Source: Harenicola maris (lineage in GTDB: Bacteria > Pseudomonadota > Alphaproteobacteria > Rhodobacterales > Rhodobacteraceae). Taken from it: 64,000 bases of DNA. Positions 53,706-63,625 of this stretch are shown here, in pieces (positions within the stretch are counted from its first letter, which is position 1; the number at the start of each line of letters is the position of its first letter). Where the stretch lies: contig JADQAZ010000003.1 of the NCBI GenBank assembly GCA_018524345.1, forward strand, positions 62,001-126,000. The letters run 5' to 3'. The notes beneath the pieces are model-generated. The model saw only the letters and a list, made by a program, of their open reading frames with translations, searched no databases and had not been told where the DNA came from. The position numbers and the translations under genes are program-made.

Positions 53706-56700
53706 ATGACCGACAGGCAAGACAGTTCCGCCCTTCCGGAGATCAAGATTTTCCTTTCGTCACCGGGGGATGTGAACGAGGAGCGCATCCTTGCGGATCG
53801 CGTGATGAAGCGGCTGGCGGATCGCTATGCGGCGCAGGCGCGTTTGGTGCCGATCATCTGGGAGCATGAGCCGCTTTTGGCCACGGCGACGTTTCAGGAC
53901 CAGATCGAGAAACCCTCCACCACCGATATCGTGATCTGTATCCTGTGGTCGCGTTTGGGGACCCGCCTGCCGGCGCATATTATGCGCGAGGATGGCAGCC
54001 GATATGACAGCGGCACCGAGTTCGAGTTCGAAGACGCATGGAAGGCGATGCAGAGCACCGGGCGGCCGGATTTGATGGTCTATCGCAAGATGGCGGAGCC
54101 CTATATCAGCCTTGCCGATGACCGTGATGCCGAGGAACGGCTGCTGCAAAAGCGGGCTTTGGACGGGTTTATCCAGAAGTGGTTCCACGATCAGGACGGA
54201 TCGCTTTTGGCGGCGTTTCACGGGTTTTCAGACTCGGCGGAGTTCGAGGAAGCCTTCGAGATCCATCTTGATAAGCTGATCCTGCGGCGTCTTGAGGAGC
54301 TGGGGGTGGATGTGAATGCCGCCCCGCTGGCCGAGAGCGCCACGCCGCGTTGGGAGGGGTCGCCGTTTCGGGGCCTTGAGAGTTTCGAGTTCGAGCACGC
54401 GCCGATCTTTTACGGGCGCACCCAGGCGGTGTCCAAGGTGTTGAAGGCCCTGCGGCGGCAGGCGGCCTCGGGGCAGGCTTTTGCGCTTGTGCTGGGGCGG
54501 TCGGGCGGCGGCAAGTCGAGCCTTGTGCGGGCGGGGGCGCTTCCGCTTTTGGTGGAGCCGGGCGTTGTCGAGGGGGTGGGCCTGTGGCGGCGCGCCGTGT
54601 TCCGGCCCAGTGATGCGAGCGGCAATCTGGTGGATGCCTTTGCGGGGGCCCTGACCGCTGAATGCGCCCTGCCGGAATTGATCAGCGACGGGACGAGCGT
54701 GGCGGAGCTGGCCAGCCTGCTGCGGGGCACGCCGCAGGGGGCGGATTTGCTGCTGAAGGGGGCGCTGTCGCAGGCGGCGCAGAAGGCGGCCTTTGAGGCC
54801 GCGGAGCGGGTGGATGCGATCAAGCCGCCCCTGCCGGAGGCGGAGCGCGCGGCCAAGAAGGCCGAGATCATCAATGCGCCGCCGCAGGCCAGACTGGCCC
54901 TTTTGGTGGATCAGCTTGAAGAGCTGTTCACCGACAAGAGCCTGCCGGAAGCGGAACGTCAGGCCTTTTTGCTGGCGATCGAGGCGCTGGCGAAATCGGG
55001 TTTGGTCTATGTTCTGGCGACCCTGCGCAGCGATTTCTATCAGCATGCTTTGGACGAGCCTGTCTTGGCGCGGCTGAAGGGGAACGAGGGGCAGATTGAT
55101 CTGTCCACCCCGACACCGGCGGAGATCGGGCAGATCATTCGCCAGCCCGCGATGCGGGCGGGGCTGGGGTTTGAGGAGCATCCCGAGACCGGGGCGCGTT
55201 TGGATGACGAGCTGCGCGATGTGGCGGTGTCGGAGCCCGACAGCCTGCCGTTGTTGGAGTTCACGCTGGAGGAGCTTTATCAGAACCGCTCGCCGCAGGG
55301 GCTTTTGACTTGGGCCCATTACGAGGCTTTGGGCGGGTTGGCGGGGGCGCTGCGGCAGCGGGCCGAGGGGGCCTTTGGCGCCCTGCCGAAAGCGGCGCAG
55401 GAGGCCCTGCCGCGCGTCATGCGGCAGATTGTGCATCTGGGGCTGGACGAGGATCAGGCGCCGACGAAACGGCCCGCGGCCCTGTCGGGCTTTGCCCCCG
55501 GCACGCCGGAGCGGCAGTTGGTCGATGCCTTTGTCGAGGAGCGTTTGTTTGTGGTCGGCGGGGATAGCGCGGGCGAGGCGCAGGTGACCCTGACCCATGA
55601 GGCGCTGCTTGGCTCTTGGCCGCGTTTGCAGGACTGGCTGGCGGCGGACCGCGATTACCTGCGCATTCGGGCGCGGGTCAGCTTTGCGGCGGATCGCTGG
55701 GAGGATGCGGGGCGCGATGCGCAGCTGTTGTTGCCCAAGGGGCGGCCCTTGGATGAGGCCAAGCAGTTGGCAGCGCAGGCGGATCAGGATTTGCCCGCCT
55801 CCATGGTGGCGCTGATTGCCCAGTCCACCCAGCGCAGCGCCCGTGCGCGGCGGCTGAAACAAGCGGCGATTGCTGCGCTGGCGGTGCTGAGCGTCGCGGC
55901 GAGTGGGGCGGCGTGGTATGCGGACGGGCAGCGGCGCGAGGCCGCAGCGGCCCATGCGCAGGCCGAGCAGAACGCCGAGGCCGCCGAGGCGCGGCAGGGC
56001 GAGTTGTTCCTTGAGCAGGGGCGTCAGGCGCTGGTTTCCGGCCGCGTTGAGGAGGCGACGCTGTTGCTTGGTGCGGCCTATCAGAACAGCGGCGAGGCCC
56101 GCGTGGGCACCCTGTTCACCCAGGCCCATGACCTTGCGGCGATGCGGGGGGCGACGCTTCAGGCGCATTCGGGGCAGATCACGGCGATTGCCACCAGCAG
56201 CGCGGGGCAGACGGCGCTGGCCTCCTCCGACGGGGCGATTCTGTTGCGCGATCAGGGCAGCAATGCGGTGGTGGCGCGCCATCCGGGCAATGACAGCGCG
56301 CTGCATAGCCTTGCCTTTTCCCCCTCTGGCCAGTTTCTGGCCGCGGGCGGCGATGGGGGCACGGTGCTGTTGTGGAACCTGCGCGATCAGCAGCTGCGGA
56401 CCCTTGAGGGGCATTTCCAATCGGTGATCGGCTTGGCCTTTACCGATGACGAGGCGCTGTTGATCTCGCGCAGTCATGACAAGACCACGCGGATTTGGCA
56501 GGTCTCGGACGGGAGCGCCCTTGCGCCCCTTGCCGAGCCTTTGGGCACGCCGCTTGCGGCGCGCTATCTGCCCGAGGGGGAGCGGGTGATCACGGCCAGC
56601 AGCGGCGGGGTGATCAGCACATGGGATGCCGCCACTGGTGCGGCGGTGGAGCAGTGTGAAATCGAGGTGGAGAACCAGATCCATGATGCGGTGATCCTTG

Positions 56701-59700
56701 GCGGTCACGTCGTTTTTGCCATGGGGCGGGCGGGCACGAAGAGTGTTTCGATTGCCGAGGGATGCGCCGCCATCTGGCACAACTCGGAGCCCTCCTTTGG
56801 CCTGCAGGATTTCGATGCGGGGGCCAAGCTGGCCATTCGCGGGGAGGCTGGCGCGGCGGTTTTGGATATGGAGAGCGGCGAGATTTTGGCGACCCTGTCG
56901 CGGGGCGGGGGCGCGGCGCAGCAGCGTCAGGTTGTGGCGCTGGCTGTTTCGCCCGACAAGAGCCTTGCGGGGCTGCTCGACAGTCACGGCGGGCTGTCGA
57001 TTCATGATGCGTTGAGCGGGCGGGTGATTGCCGATGTGGTCGCCCATGACGCCGCCGGAAGCGCCCTTGCCTTTGCCGATGACGGATCGCTTTTGCTGAG
57101 CGGGGCGGCGGACGGGACGGCGACGACATGGCATGTCGGGGCGCTGCGCCCCTGTTTTGTGCCGGAAAGCGCGGGCCGGGTTGCGGTGTTTTCGCCCGAT
57201 GGGGCGCGGCTTGCCTCTGGCGATAGCAAGGGCACCCTGACCCTGACCGATACCGCCGATTGCAGGCAGGTGTTTCAGGTGGCCCTCGGGGTTTCCGATT
57301 GGGTGCAGGACATTCAGTTTAGCGGCGATGGCAGCCGGATTGCTGTGGCTGCGGGGGCAAAGGTGGCCCTTGTTCAGGCCAGTGACGGGGCCGAGATCTG
57401 GGCCCATGAGCGGCCTGCGGATCAGGCCGTTGCGAGCCTGGACTGGGAGGAGGGGCGCTCCGGTCTGGTGGCGGGGCTTCGCGCGGGGGACCCTTGGCAG
57501 AACAAGGGCGGCTGGGTCGAGCTTGATCCGCAAACCGGGGCTGTCACGCAGGAAAGCCGCGGGCGCGAGAGCAGCATTGCGGATGTCACCGTGTGGAACG
57601 ACGGGGATTATGTTCTGGCCCGTGCGCGCTTTGGCCTTGAGCTGTGGTGGCGGCATTCCGGCGAGATGCGGCACCGCGTGGCGGGCTCCGGTTTGCAGCA
57701 GGTTGCGCCCTTTCCGGGCAAGACGCGCATTGCCGTGGGCTATGACGACGGCACTGTGCGGGTGATCCGCCATACATCGAGCGAATTGTTCCGGTTTCAG
57801 GCCCATGACGCGCCGATCTCCGCGCTGGCCCTGAACGCGGAGGAGACCGTGCTTGCCAGCGCCGCGCAGGATGGCACCGCCGCCCTTTGGGATGCGCAGA
57901 CCGGCCAGTTGATCGCGCGGATGGAGGCGCAGCCGGCGCGGATCAGCGCCTTTGCCTTCGTGCCGGAGACCGCCTTTTTGCTCTCTGCCGCCGTGGATGG
58001 CTCTGTTGTGCTTTGGGATCACTCTGCCGGGACGGCGGTGAGCAATTTTGACGGGCCAGCGGGGGCGCGGCCGAGGCTCTCTGTCGGGCCGAAGGGGCAT
58101 TATTTTGCGGTTTCCGTGGGCAATGACGGCACCCGTCTGTGGCCCCTGCCGCGGGCGCGGCACAGCGTCGATGAGGTGCCCGCCGAGATCAGCGCGGTGA
58201 CGCCTTGGGGCCTCTCGGCGGATGATGCGATGCCGCGGGATCGCTGGCAGTCGCTGGCGCTACAATCCATGACGGCGGCGCAGGCGGGCGAGGGGCTGTC
58301 GCTTGCGGCGCGGGGCCGGTTGGAGGAGGGGCGTTTGGCCGCGATCCGGCGCGATGCCATCGCCGCGGGCGCGGCCTGGGGGCAATTGCCGGGCGAGGAC
58401 GGCGCGGTGCCGCCATCGCCCGCCTATGCCCATGCTTTCGCCGCCAATGCGGTTGTTCTGGAGGGGCTGCAGCAGGTTTTGCGCGATCATAAGGACCGTG
58501 TGGAGCATATCGCCTTTTCCCATGACGGGGCGTGGCTGGTGTCCATGGATTGGAAAAAGCGCCTGTTGATCTGGGACACGAAGACATGGACCAAGGCGCA
58601 TGAGGTTGAGGGGGGCTTTGGCAATACGGCGGTGTTTTCCCCCGATGATACCCGCCTTTTGGCGCAGGCGGAGGAGGATACCTTTGTCGTTCTCGATATG
58701 GCCAGCGCCGCCGAGGTTTTGCGGCTGGGACAGGGGGTGCGGGGGAGCTGGTCGCGGGATGGGACCCGCATTGCGATCTTTGGCCGGACCGGCCCGCCGG
58801 TGATTTACGACGCGCAGAGCGGCGAGGAAGTGGTGCGTTTTGCGAACCTTGATGCTGCGGCCACGGGCTATGCCCTGAGCCCCGATTTCAGGACATTGGC
58901 GGCGCCGACCGAGGAGGGGGTGTCCTTGGTGCGCAGCGTGTCGCGCACAGTGACGCCCCTTGCCACGCGGGGCAGCGCGGTTGAGGTTTCTGCCTTCTCG
59001 CCAAGCGGGCGTTATGTTGCGGTGATCTGGGAGGATGGCTCGGGGCAGGTTTTTGACATCGAGGAACTGGACCCCATCGGGCATCTGCCCGAGGGCGGGC
59101 TTTCGGTTCTGTTCTCTGCCGATGAGACGCGGGTGATTGTCGGGCAGCGGGGGCAGAGGGTCTCTTTGCTCGCGCTGGAGGGGATGCGCCTGTTGGCCGA
59201 GGTGGAGGGCAGCTTTGCCGGGGCGAGCACCATTCAGGGCGGGGGCGAGTTGTTTGTCACCCTCGACGGGGGGGCGAGAGCAGCGCGGTTGTTTGACATG
59301 CAGAGCGGGGCGCATCGGGGCTCCCATATCAATTTTGCCACGGCATGGATGCGGCTGATCACCGCGCCGGACGGGCAGCAGCGCGTGACCCTTTCGGGTG
59401 ACGGTGCGCTGCATGTTTGGGCGGCTTTGGCGCGGCCCGGCCCGATGGGGCCGTCCAGCGAGGGGTTTGCAGAGCGGGGGGAGGATTTGCTGGCCCGTCA
59501 TGCGGACGGGGCGGAGATTTCACGCGCCGGGGGCAAGGCCTCGCTGTTTGTGAATGGCGTAGCCTCTGCGGCGATTGACGGGCATGCGGGGCGGATCACC
59601 GCCGCTGCCTTTACCGATGATGGCCAAAGCTATCTGAGTGGCGGCGAGGGCGGGAAGGTTCTGATCTGGAACCGCGAGACGGAGCAGCTTGGCCGGACGA

Positions 59701-59939
59701 TCCCGCAGGCCTGTGAGGATGCGGTGGCGGCCCTGTTGCCGGTGCCCGATGGATCGGCCCTTTGGGTGCATTGCCAAGGGGGCGATTTGCATCTCTTCGC
59801 CCTGTCGCAGGGGCTGCGGCTGGTGTCTTTTCAGGCGGAACCGGCGGCTGCGGCGCCGCGGATGGAGTTTGCTGCGGATGGCAAGGCCCTGCGGCTTATG
59901 GGGGCGGAGGGGCCTTATTTGTGGCGGATTGCGCCCTAG
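53706..59939 (+). CDS. Giant DUF4062-STAND NTPase-WD40 protein with a central transmembrane helix
   Basis: The protein has 2077 residues. About 12-130 is DUF4062-like (KIFLSSPGDVNEER; GTEFEFEDAW), a TIR/SEFIR-like fold. A STAND (nSTAND1-type) module begins at about 219 (SPFRGLESFEFEHAPIFYGR), with Walker A GRSGGGKSS (about 265-273), Walker B LLVDQLEEL (about 399-407) and the late LTHEALLGSWPRLQDWL (about 629-645). One hydrophobic helix follows Arg/Lys-rich RSARARRLK (about 719-740), then an Ala/Glu coiled segment. From about 815 to the end there are many WD40-like blades (VLLWNLRD, TRIWQVSD, AALWDAQTG, VVLWDHSA, LIWDTKTW, VLIWNRET), enough for at least two propellers. The positive flank predicts NTPase inside, propellers outside. 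STAND proteins switch on effectors when the sensor binds a ligand. The neighbouring YD protein is the obvious candidate partner. Confidence 0.85.
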   Translation: MTDRQDSSALPEIKIFLSSPGDVNEERILADRVMKRLADRYAAQARLVPIIWEHEPLLATATFQDQIEKPSTTDIVICILWSRLGTRLPAHIMREDGSRYDSGTEFEFEDAWKAMQSTGRPDLMVYRKMAEPYISLADDRDAEERLLQKRALDGFIQKWFHDQDGSLLAAFHGFSDSAEFEEAFEIHLDKLILRRLEELGVDVNAAPLAESATPRWEGSPFRGLESFEFEHAPIFYGRTQAVSKVLKALRRQAASGQAFALVLGRSGGGKSSLVRAGALPLLVEPGVVEGVGLWRRAVFRPSDASGNLVDAFAGALTAECALPELISDGTSVAELASLLRGTPQGADLLLKGALSQAAQKAAFEAAERVDAIKPPLPEAERAAKKAEIINAPPQARLALLVDQLEELFTDKSLPEAERQAFLLAIEALAKSGLVYVLATLRSDFYQHALDEPVLARLKGNEGQIDLSTPTPAEIGQIIRQPAMRAGLGFEEHPETGARLDDELRDVAVSEPDSLPLLEFTLEELYQNRSPQGLLTWAHYEALGGLAGALRQRAEGAFGALPKAAQEALPRVMRQIVHLGLDEDQAPTKRPAALSGFAPGTPERQLVDAFVEERLFVVGGDSAGEAQVTLTHEALLGSWPRLQDWLAADRDYLRIRARVSFAADRWEDAGRDAQLLLPKGRPLDEAKQLAAQADQDLPASMVALIAQSTQRSARARRLKQAAIAALAVLSVAASGAAWYADGQRREAAAAHAQAEQNAEAAEARQGELFLEQGRQALVSGRVEEATLLLGAAYQNSGEARVGTLFTQAHDLAAMRGATLQAHSGQITAIATSSAGQTALASSDGAILLRDQGSNAVVARHPGNDSALHSLAFSPSGQFLAAGGDGGTVLLWNLRDQQLRTLEGHFQSVIGLAFTDDEALLISRSHDKTTRIWQVSDGSALAPLAEPLGTPLAARYLPEGERVITASSGGVISTWDAATGAAVEQCEIEVENQIHDAVILGGHVVFAMGRAGTKSVSIAEGCAAIWHNSEPSFGLQDFDAGAKLAIRGEAGAAVLDMESGEILATLSRGGGAAQQRQVVALAVSPDKSLAGLLDSHGGLSIHDALSGRVIADVVAHDAAGSALAFADDGSLLLSGAADGTATTWHVGALRPCFVPESAGRVAVFSPDGARLASGDSKGTLTLTDTADCRQVFQVALGVSDWVQDIQFSGDGSRIAVAAGAKVALVQASDGAEIWAHERPADQAVASLDWEEGRSGLVAGLRAGDPWQNKGGWVELDPQTGAVTQESRGRESSIADVTVWNDGDYVLARARFGLELWWRHSGEMRHRVAGSGLQQVAPFPGKTRIAVGYDDGTVRVIRHTSSELFRFQAHDAPISALALNAEETVLASAAQDGTAALWDAQTGQLIARMEAQPARISAFAFVPETAFLLSAAVDGSVVLWDHSAGTAVSNFDGPAGARPRLSVGPKGHYFAVSVGNDGTRLWPLPRARHSVDEVPAEISAVTPWGLSADDAMPRDRWQSLALQSMTAAQAGEGLSLAARGRLEEGRLAAIRRDAIAAGAAWGQLPGEDGAVPPSPAYAHAFAANAVVLEGLQQVLRDHKDRVEHIAFSHDGAWLVSMDWKKRLLIWDTKTWTKAHEVEGGFGNTAVFSPDDTRLLAQAEEDTFVVLDMASAAEVLRLGQGVRGSWSRDGTRIAIFGRTGPPVIYDAQSGEEVVRFANLDAAATGYALSPDFRTLAAPTEEGVSLVRSVSRTVTPLATRGSAVEVSAFSPSGRYVAVIWEDGSGQVFDIEELDPIGHLPEGGLSVLFSADETRVIVGQRGQRVSLLALEGMRLLAEVEGSFAGASTIQGGGELFVTLDGGARAARLFDMQSGAHRGSHINFATAWMRLITAPDGQQRVTLSGDGALHVWAALARPGPMGPSSEGFAERGEDLLARHADGAEISRAGGKASLFVNGVASAAIDGHAGRITAAAFTDDGQSYLSGGEGGKVLIWNRETEQLGRTIPQACEDAVAALLPVPDGSALWVHCQGGDLHLFALSQGLRLVSFQAEPAAAAPRMEFAADGKALRLMGAEGPYLWRIAP

Positions 59940-59946
59940 GTCTGAC

Positions 59947-60702
59947 CTAGGGGCGCAGGCTGATGTGCAGGTGGTCGTCGTGGCGGGCGGCGCGGCAGCC
60001 TTGGAAGCGGAGGAGGCCGCCCTCGCTCTGGCCGAGTTTGCCGAGCAGATGCGGCTCTATGAACATGCGGCGGGTCCGGCCCGATTGGATCAGATAGGTG
60101 ATCGCCGCGCCGGTGCGGGCACTGTCAAGGCGGCGGTCCGGCCAGAGGGGCTGTAGCCATGACATGTTCCAGCGCAGGGTCGGGAAGGCGGGCGGGCAGG
60201 CGCTTGGCCCCTGTTCAAAGCCCCAATAGCCGATGGGGGAACGCAGAGCGCGGGGCAGGTAGGTGCCCTCGGCATCGGTGTAGTAGAAGGCGATATCAAG
60301 GTCGAGCCCGCGGCGGTGGCTGAGGTGCGGCAGCAGGGGCATCTGGTCGCCGTAGGGGAAGCTGGCGTCGAGCACCTGTGTGACGGTGCCGGGGAAGGTG
60401 CTTTGCATATGTTTGGCGAGGTCTTCGGCCGCATCGGCGGCCTGCGGCGCGGCGTAGTGGCGGTTCATCAGGCAGAACATCGGCGAGGCGACGCGCAGGG
60501 GGCCATCGCCCCAACAGGGCAGGGCCTCGCGCCCCGCCAAGGGGGCGGTGAAGACCGCCGTGACCCAGAGCGCGGCATAGGCGGCCAGAAAGCCGAGCCA
60601 GCGCCGCCGTGTCAGCAGCGCCAGCAGCCATGCGATCCCGCCCAGTTGGGTCAGGGCCGTCAGTAGGAGGACCCAGAGGATATGGGCCAGCCCCCGCAGC
60701 AC
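59947..60702 (-). CDS. Membrane-anchored LAS-type (MepA/M74-like) metallopeptidase
   Basis: The protein has 251 residues from a GTG at 60702, 3 bp past the maeB stop. Two N-terminal hydrophobic helices (about 7-30 and 36-55) are followed by a periplasmic domain. HRRGLDLD (H-x6-D) and HDDHLHI (HxH) are the zinc ligands of LAS peptidases such as penicillin-insensitive murein endopeptidase. It probably cleaves peptidoglycan cross-links. It is convergent with the STAND gene, with stops only 7 bp apart. Confidence 0.75.
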   Translation of the reverse strand: MLRGLAHILWVLLLTALTQLGGIAWLLALLTRRRWLGFLAAYAALWVTAVFTAPLAGREALPCWGDGPLRVASPMFCLMNRHYAAPQAADAAEDLAKHMQSTFPGTVTQVLDASFPYGDQMPLLPHLSHRRGLDLDIAFYYTDAEGTYLPRALRSPIGYWGFEQGPSACPPAFPTLRWNMSWLQPLWPDRRLDSARTGAAITYLIQSGRTRRMFIEPHLLGKLGQSEGGLLRFQGCRAARHDDHLHISLRP

Positions 60703-60705
60703 GGG

Positions 60706-63000
60706 TTACTCATAGTTCGTGACGGGGGTGCCTGCCAATGCGGCAGTATTGAGCAGGCCGCGCGCGGTGATGGAGGGGGTCACGATATGGACGCGGTTGC
60801 CCATGCCCATCAGAATCGGGCCGACCTCCAGCCCGCCGGCCTTCATCTTGAGCATGTTGCGCACGCCCGATGCGGCATCGGCATAGGCAAAGACCAGAAC
60901 ATTGGCGGGCCCGTCAAAGCGGCTGTCGGGCAGCAGGCGGTGGCGGATCGCGGGGTCCAGCGCGCTGTCGACATGCATTTCCCCCTCAAAGGCGAATTGG
61001 GCCTCGGGCTTGTCGGACATGGATTCAAGGATCTCCATGGCGCGGCGCATTTTGCGCCCCGATGCACTGTCGAGGTTGCCGAATTGCGAGTGCGAGCAGA
61101 GCGCGACCTTGGGTTCCAGACCAAAGCGGCGCACATGGCGGGCGGCGCCGATGCAGACCTCGGCGATTTCCTCGGGCGTGGGGTCGGGGTGCACATGGGT
61201 GTCGGCGATAAACAGGGGGCCGTCCTCGAGAATCAGCAGCGAGCAGCCGCCGACGGGGTGTAGCCCGCCCGTGGCCAGCACCTGTTGCACATAGCCGAGG
61301 TGCCACAGGTATTGGCCGAAGATGCCGCAGATCATGCTGTCCGCATCGCCGCGATGCACGGCGACGGCGGCGATGGCGGTGGTATTGGTGCGCATGATGG
61401 CGCGGGCCGAGTCCGGCGAGACCCCCTTGCGCGCCATGATGCGGTGGTAGGTTTCCCAGTAGTCGCGGTAGCGGGGATCGTCCTGCGGGTTGATCAGGTC
61501 GAAATCCTTGCCGGGGGAAAGGTTCAGGCCCATTTTCTCGCAGCGGGCCTCGATTACATGGGGGCGGCCGATCAGGATCGGGCGGTCGCTGGCCTCTTCG
61601 ATCATGGCCTTGGCGGCGCGCAAGACGCGCTCGTCCTCGCCTTCGGCGAAGATGATCTTGCGCGTGGCCGTGGCGGCGGCGGCAAAGACCGGCCGCATCA
61701 GCAGGGCGGATTTGAAGACGCTTTGGTCAAGGCTTTCTTTATAGGCCTCAAGGTCTTTGATCGGGCGCTCTGCCACGCCGCTTTCGCCCGCGGCGCGGGC
61801 CACGGCGGTGGCGACGATGCCGACGAGGCGGGGGTCAAAGGCCTTGGGGATCAGGTAGTCGGGGCCGAAGGTCATATCCTCGTCGCGGTAGGCGGCGGCG
61901 GCCTCGGCCGAGGTGGTTTCGCGCGCCAGGGCGGCGATGGCCTCGACGCAGGCGATTTTCATTTCGTCGTTGATTTCCGTCGCGCCCACATCCAGCGCGC
62001 CGCGGAAGATGAAGGGGAAGCACAACACGTTGTTGACCTGATTGGGGTAGTCCGAGCGGCCCGTGGCGATGATGGCGCTGGGCGCGACGGCGCGGGCGTC
62101 TTCGGGGGTGATTTCGGGGTTCGGGTTGGCGAGGGCAAAGATGATGGGGCTGTCTTTTGACATCTGCTCGACCATCTCGGGCTTGAGCACCCCGGGGCCG
62201 GAGAGGCCGAGGAAGAGGTCGGCCCCCTCGATGACATCGCTGAGGGTGCGCTTGTCGGAGGGTTGCGCGAAGGCGGCCTTTTGCGGCGACATATCTGTGG
62301 TGCGCCCCTCGTAGACCAGCCCCTCGATATCGCAGAGCCAGATGTTCTCGCGTTTGACGCCCAGTTTGACCAGCATGTTGAGGCAGGCGATGCCCGCCGC
62401 GCCGCCGCCGGTGGAGACGATCTTGATATCCTCAAAGCGTTTGCCCGCCACGCGCATGGCATTGGTGGCCGCCGCGCCGACAACGATGGCGGTGCCGTGC
62501 TGATCGTCGTGGAAGACGGGGATGTTCATCCGCTCGCGGCAGATTTTCTCGACGATGAAACAGTCGGGGGCCTTGATGTCCTCAAGGTTGATCGCGCCGA
62601 AGGTCGGCTCCAGCGAGCAGACGATTTCGGCCAGCTTTTCGGGATCGCTTTCGTTCAGCTCGATATCGAAACAGTTGATATTGGCGAATTTCTTGAACAG
62701 GACGGCCTTGCCCTCCATCACCGGCTTGGAGGCCAGCCCACCGATATTGCCCAGCCCCAGCACCGCGGAGCCGTTGGAGACCACGCCCACCAGATTGCCG
62801 CGCCCCGTGTATAGGGCCGCATCGGCGGGGTTGTTGTGGATGGCGGTGGAGGCCTCTGCCACGCCGGGCGAATAGGCCAGCGACAGATCACGCCCGTTGG
62901 CCAGTGGTTTGGTTGCGCGGACCTCGAGCTTTCCGGGTTTGGGGAACTGGTGGTAGTGCAATGCAGGCGAGGCGGTTTGGTCTGGCGTATTGTCGTCCAT
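60706..63000 (-). CDS. maeB: NADP-dependent malic enzyme MaeB with phosphotransacetylase-like domain
   Basis: The protein has 764 residues. The N-terminal 430 or so residues are the malic enzyme ([37 protein letters not shown]). The C-terminal 320 are a phosphotransacetylase-like domain, probably regulatory ([23 protein letters not shown]). It decarboxylates malate to pyruvate with NADPH formation. The ATG has AGAAGGA upstream. A perfect palindrome lies 17 bp before the start. Confidence 0.96.
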   Translation of the reverse strand: MDDNTPDQTASPALHYHQFPKPGKLEVRATKPLANGRDLSLAYSPGVAEASTAIHNNPADAALYTGRGNLVGVVSNGSAVLGLGNIGGLASKPVMEGKAVLFKKFANINCFDIELNESDPEKLAEIVCSLEPTFGAINLEDIKAPDCFIVEKICRERMNIPVFHDDQHGTAIVVGAAATNAMRVAGKRFEDIKIVSTGGGAAGIACLNMLVKLGVKRENIWLCDIEGLVYEGRTTDMSPQKAAFAQPSDKRTLSDVIEGADLFLGLSGPGVLKPEMVEQMSKDSPIIFALANPNPEITPEDARAVAPSAIIATGRSDYPNQVNNVLCFPFIFRGALDVGATEINDEMKIACVEAIAALARETTSAEAAAAYRDEDMTFGPDYLIPKAFDPRLVGIVATAVARAAGESGVAERPIKDLEAYKESLDQSVFKSALLMRPVFAAAATATRKIIFAEGEDERVLRAAKAMIEEASDRPILIGRPHVIEARCEKMGLNLSPGKDFDLINPQDDPRYRDYWETYHRIMARKGVSPDSARAIMRTNTTAIAAVAVHRGDADSMICGIFGQYLWHLGYVQQVLATGGLHPVGGCSLLILEDGPLFIADTHVHPDPTPEEIAEVCIGAARHVRRFGLEPKVALCSHSQFGNLDSASGRKMRRAMEILESMSDKPEAQFAFEGEMHVDSALDPAIRHRLLPDSRFDGPANVLVFAYADAASGVRNMLKMKAGGLEVGPILMGMGNRVHIVTPSITARGLLNTAALAGTPVTNYE

Positions 63001-63016
63001 GGGCGTCCTTCTGGAA

Positions 63017-63036
63017 TTAGTTTAATATTAAACTAA
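63017..63036 (-). promoter_or_regulatory. Perfect 20-bp palindrome at the maeB promoter
   Basis: TTAGTTTAATATTAAACTAA is fully symmetric and very AT-rich in a GC-rich region. It sits between the maeB ribosome binding site and a probable promoter, where a repressor would block transcription. The form fits MarR- or TetR-type operators. The regulator is not in the window. Confidence 0.6.
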
Positions 63037-63217
63037 CGCATATTTCATCCCGAAGGGTAACGTGCAGGACGGCGAATTGCCAGCGCTTTTGCCCCTTAGG
63101 AAACCTTCCGTCACCGGGGCGAAAAGGGGCGGGCGGGGCGGCAATGGCCCTTGCCCCCGGCGCGGGTTCAGGCCCATTGTGGGGCAAAGCCCCTCGCCAT
63201 GAAAAGGAAGCCGCCAG

Positions 63218-63625
63218 ATGAGTCTTGTTGATCAGGCCAAAGCCGTTCGTTCCAACGCCTATGCGCCCTATTCCGGCTTTGCCGTGGGGGCGGCGCTGCG
63301 CACGCCCTCTGGTGCTGTATTTACCGGTGTGAATGTGGAAAACGCGGCCTATCCGGAGGGGACCTGCGCCGAGGCGGGCGCGATTGCGGCCATGGTGGCG
63401 GCGGGTGAGACGGTGATCGAGGAGATCGCCGTGATCGCGGGCAGCGCCCAGCCGGTGCCGCCCTGTGGCGGGTGCCGCCAGAAGATTGCGGAATTCGCGG
63501 CGCCGGAGGTTGAGGTGACCATGGCCACCATGGAAGGGGGCGCCTTGGTGATGCGGGTGGCGGACCTGTTGCCCGGCGCCTTTGGGGCGGATTTTCTGGG
63601 CGAGACACCGGGCGAGGGCGCATGA
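63218..63625 (+). CDS. cdd: Cytidine deaminase Cdd
   Basis: The protein has 135 residues, the small tetrameric form. [18 protein letters not shown] holds the zinc Cys and catalytic Glu, and PPCGGCRQ supplies the other two Cys. It deaminates cytidine and deoxycytidine in pyrimidine salvage. It overlaps deoA by 4 bp (ATGA). Confidence 0.97.
   Translation: MSLVDQAKAVRSNAYAPYSGFAVGAALRTPSGAVFTGVNVENAAYPEGTCAEAGAIAAMVAAGETVIEEIAVIAGSAQPVPPCGGCRQKIAEFAAPEVEVTMATMEGGALVMRVADLLPGAFGADFLGETPGEGA

Noticed and set aside
54228-58163. A 1311-codon open frame on the minus strand inside the STAND gene
   Set aside because: It is an antisense shadow caused by GC-rich codon bias. Its translation is Arg/Pro/Gln-rich without domains, while the sense frame has clear motifs throughout.
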